Source: Candidatus Kuenenia stuttgartensis
GTDB taxonomy: Bacteria > Planctomycetota > UBA11346
Reading direction: 5' to 3'
Length of the DNA: 38,676 nucleotides
Assembly: GCA_945876185.1 (NCBI GenBank)
Contig: CAMCMZ010000034.1
Span: 1 to 38,676, forward strand
The notes below the pieces were generated by a model, which saw only the letters and a list, made by a program, of their open reading frames with translations, did no database searches and had not been told where the DNA came from. Positions within the stretch are counted from its first letter, which is position 1. The number at the start of each line of letters is the position of its first letter. Made by a program: the position numbers and the translations under genes. This document shows positions 37,513 to 38,676 of this stretch, in pieces.

Positions 37513-38595
37513 TTATTTCCCACCGCTCGGCTTGGCGACACAAAAGATCCACTGGTGCCGATCCATGGTTATAGTCAGAGATGGCGAGGTTTCCGTGATC
37601 ACAGGTCCACCCTTGCTTTCCCAGCCAACGAAGGTGTGTTCGGCGTCAGGTTCAAACGTCAGGGTGACCTTGGTGCCTGGGGCAAAAGAGGCCTGTTTGG
37701 TGGGCCAGTTCGCGTGCCATTCCCCTGGATTGGGAATATCTGCGACATTGGGCAGATATTCGAAACCTTTCCCATAGGCCATGTTGGTCCAATCAAAGTT
37801 TGTGAAACTTTGAACATTGGACACTTGGTCTGGAACGACCTTAATTTTTCCTTTCGAGCTGAGTTTTTTCACCCTACCCATCGAAAGCCGGAGTTGGTAT
37901 CTTTGCCAGGTCGGTTTCAGTCCGAGACCTTGAAGGATGGCGCTGGCCGACAGCGTTTCACCAACCATGCTGAGGTGGGTTCCATCCGTCGTTGGATTGG
38001 TGCCCGGCAGACGTTGGCCGTCCTTGGTGTTGCTGGTGATATGGTCGGCGTGCGTCGCATATAAATCGATGAGCGGGATTTTCAGTTCTGCGGCCACGGT
38101 CCGCACCGCCTCAGCATAGGATTTTGTCTGCGTCAAACCGCCCCAGGTGGTCGGGGTGCAGAGGATCACCGTCACCTTGTATTGCTGCAAGGCTTCGACC
38201 ACTTTGCGGACACACTCGGTGAACGCCGGGACATTCGCTTCGCCTTCTTTCGAATCGTTCAAGCCATAGTTGACGATGACCACGGTTGGCGCCGCCGGTT
38301 TCGCAAATAAAGGTTTCAGACCTGGAATGCCATTGAGCGTATCTCTCATGGTTGCGCCCGACCACCCCATCCCCCGAACGACTATGCCCTGGTCCGGTCG
38401 CTGCTCGTTTTGTGCCTGATCGACCAAACGCACGTAGCCGCCCATCTGGACCCCGCCAGCCGTAGTCGAATCGCCCAAGATCAGCACCTGATCCTTCGGC
38501 TTGAGTTGGTAGATCGGCGGCTGCTCAAAGGCGAAGGCCGTACCGCTCATCGCCATGGTCGCGGCCAGGATGAGGCCGGTGAGTTGTCGTTTCAT
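37513..38595 (-). CDS. Secreted SGNH/GDSL hydrolase with C-terminal repeat domain
   Basis: 360 aa from ATG 38595, with GGAG seven bases upstream. Signal peptide 1-22 (LILAATMAMSGTAFA). All SGNH blocks are present: ILGDSTTAGG (Ser43), the block-II Gly in GMGWSGATMRD (Gly80), VNYGLNDS (Asn113) and DGTHLS (Asp204, His207). It should be an active serine esterase or lipase-type hydrolase, most likely on acetylated carbohydrate. Residues ~300-356 (GTKVTLTFEPDAEHTFVGWE, then SPSLTITMDRHQ) resemble divergent InlB B-repeat domains of surface proteins. Unlike the SGNH-like protein at 2389-3528, the active site is intact. No operon partner is visible. Confidence 0.9.
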   Translation of the reverse strand: MKRQLTGLILAATMAMSGTAFAFEQPPIYQLKPKDQVLILGDSTTAGGVQMGGYVRLVDQAQNEQRPDQGIVVRGMGWSGATMRDTLNGIPGLKPLFAKPAAPTVVIVNYGLNDSKEGEANVPAFTECVRKVVEALQQYKVTVILCTPTTWGGLTQTKSYAEAVRTVAAELKIPLIDLYATHADHITSNTKDGQRLPGTNPTTDGTHLSMVGETLSASAILQGLGLKPTWQRYQLRLSMGRVKKLSSKGKIKVVPDQVSNVQSFTNFDWTNMAYGKGFEYLPNVADIPNPGEWHANWPTKQASFAPGTKVTLTFEPDAEHTFVGWESKGGPVITETSPSLTITMDRHQWIFCVAKPSGGK

Positions 38596-38676
38596 GCTTT
38601 GTCTCCAGTTCTTGGTGTTTAACAACGTAACACGCGAAGGGGTTTTTGGGTTATGAATGGGTGCCCATTTGGGATT

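Overview
The window is GC-rich bacterial chromosome with long co-oriented gene blocks and several repeat-filled intergenic gaps. The gene set fits the Planctomycetes-Verrucomicrobia-Lentisphaerae (PVC) superphylum, most likely a planctomycete. The clues are tandem TPR-secretin proteins, secreted SGNH/GDSL hydrolases, a GntR/LacI-hybrid regulator, a remnant of a PQQ-type beta-propeller protein with an FRGPxGxG start, a HemQ-type protein, and 'gtcccgtagggac / ggtttcaacccc' palindromic repeats. This assignment is inference; no rRNA or tRNA is present to confirm it.

Layout. 1-2388: a ThrH-like HAD phosphatase divergent from a GntR-type regulator, then palindromic repeats. 2389-11334 (minus strand): three large secretin-family outer-membrane proteins, translationally coupled by two 4-bp overlaps, followed after a hairpin by an SGNH-like protein that carries an apparent piece of secretin. 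11687-14074: rsmG divergent from dnaX; dnaX looks frameshifted (-1), with a strong stem-loop just behind the early stop. 14210-14400: a 191-bp MITE-like element. 14485-19689: an NtrC-type response regulator, a small membrane protein, glyA, a YafK/YkuD-type L,D-transpeptidase and dapD (serine/glycine, lysine/DAP and peptidoglycan metabolism). 19762-20628: a HemQ-type coproheme decarboxylase. 20782-23800: two membrane-anchored coiled-coil proteins with C-terminal BRCT-like domains; the 3' end of the second is tandemly duplicated. 23912-25752 (minus): gpsA coupled to an outer-membrane barrel-like protein. 25753-26460: a repeat island with a second copy of the MITE-like element. 26461-31365 (minus): the nusA-infB-rbfA translation/transcription operon, with an intrinsic terminator hairpin in the nusA leader. 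31957-33600: an IS110-family transposase with a structured upstream segment that may encode a bridge RNA. 33658-36272: a small lipoprotein, a GNAT acetyltransferase, and a nucleotidyltransferase-GNAT-GNAT fusion. 36300-37401: a graveyard of broken genes (VapB-like, IS4-like, PQQ-propeller-like). 37513-38595: an intact SGNH hydrolase.

The strongest candidates for something undescribed are: the triple secretin operon with its neighbouring SGNH/secretin chimera; the paired TM/coiled-coil/BRCT proteins; and the ~191-bp terminal-inverted-repeat element, whose two copies are each bracketed by direct copies of a different palindromic hairpin. The dnaX frameshift, the nusA leader terminator and the nucleotidyltransferase-GNAT-GNAT fusion are further points worth testing.
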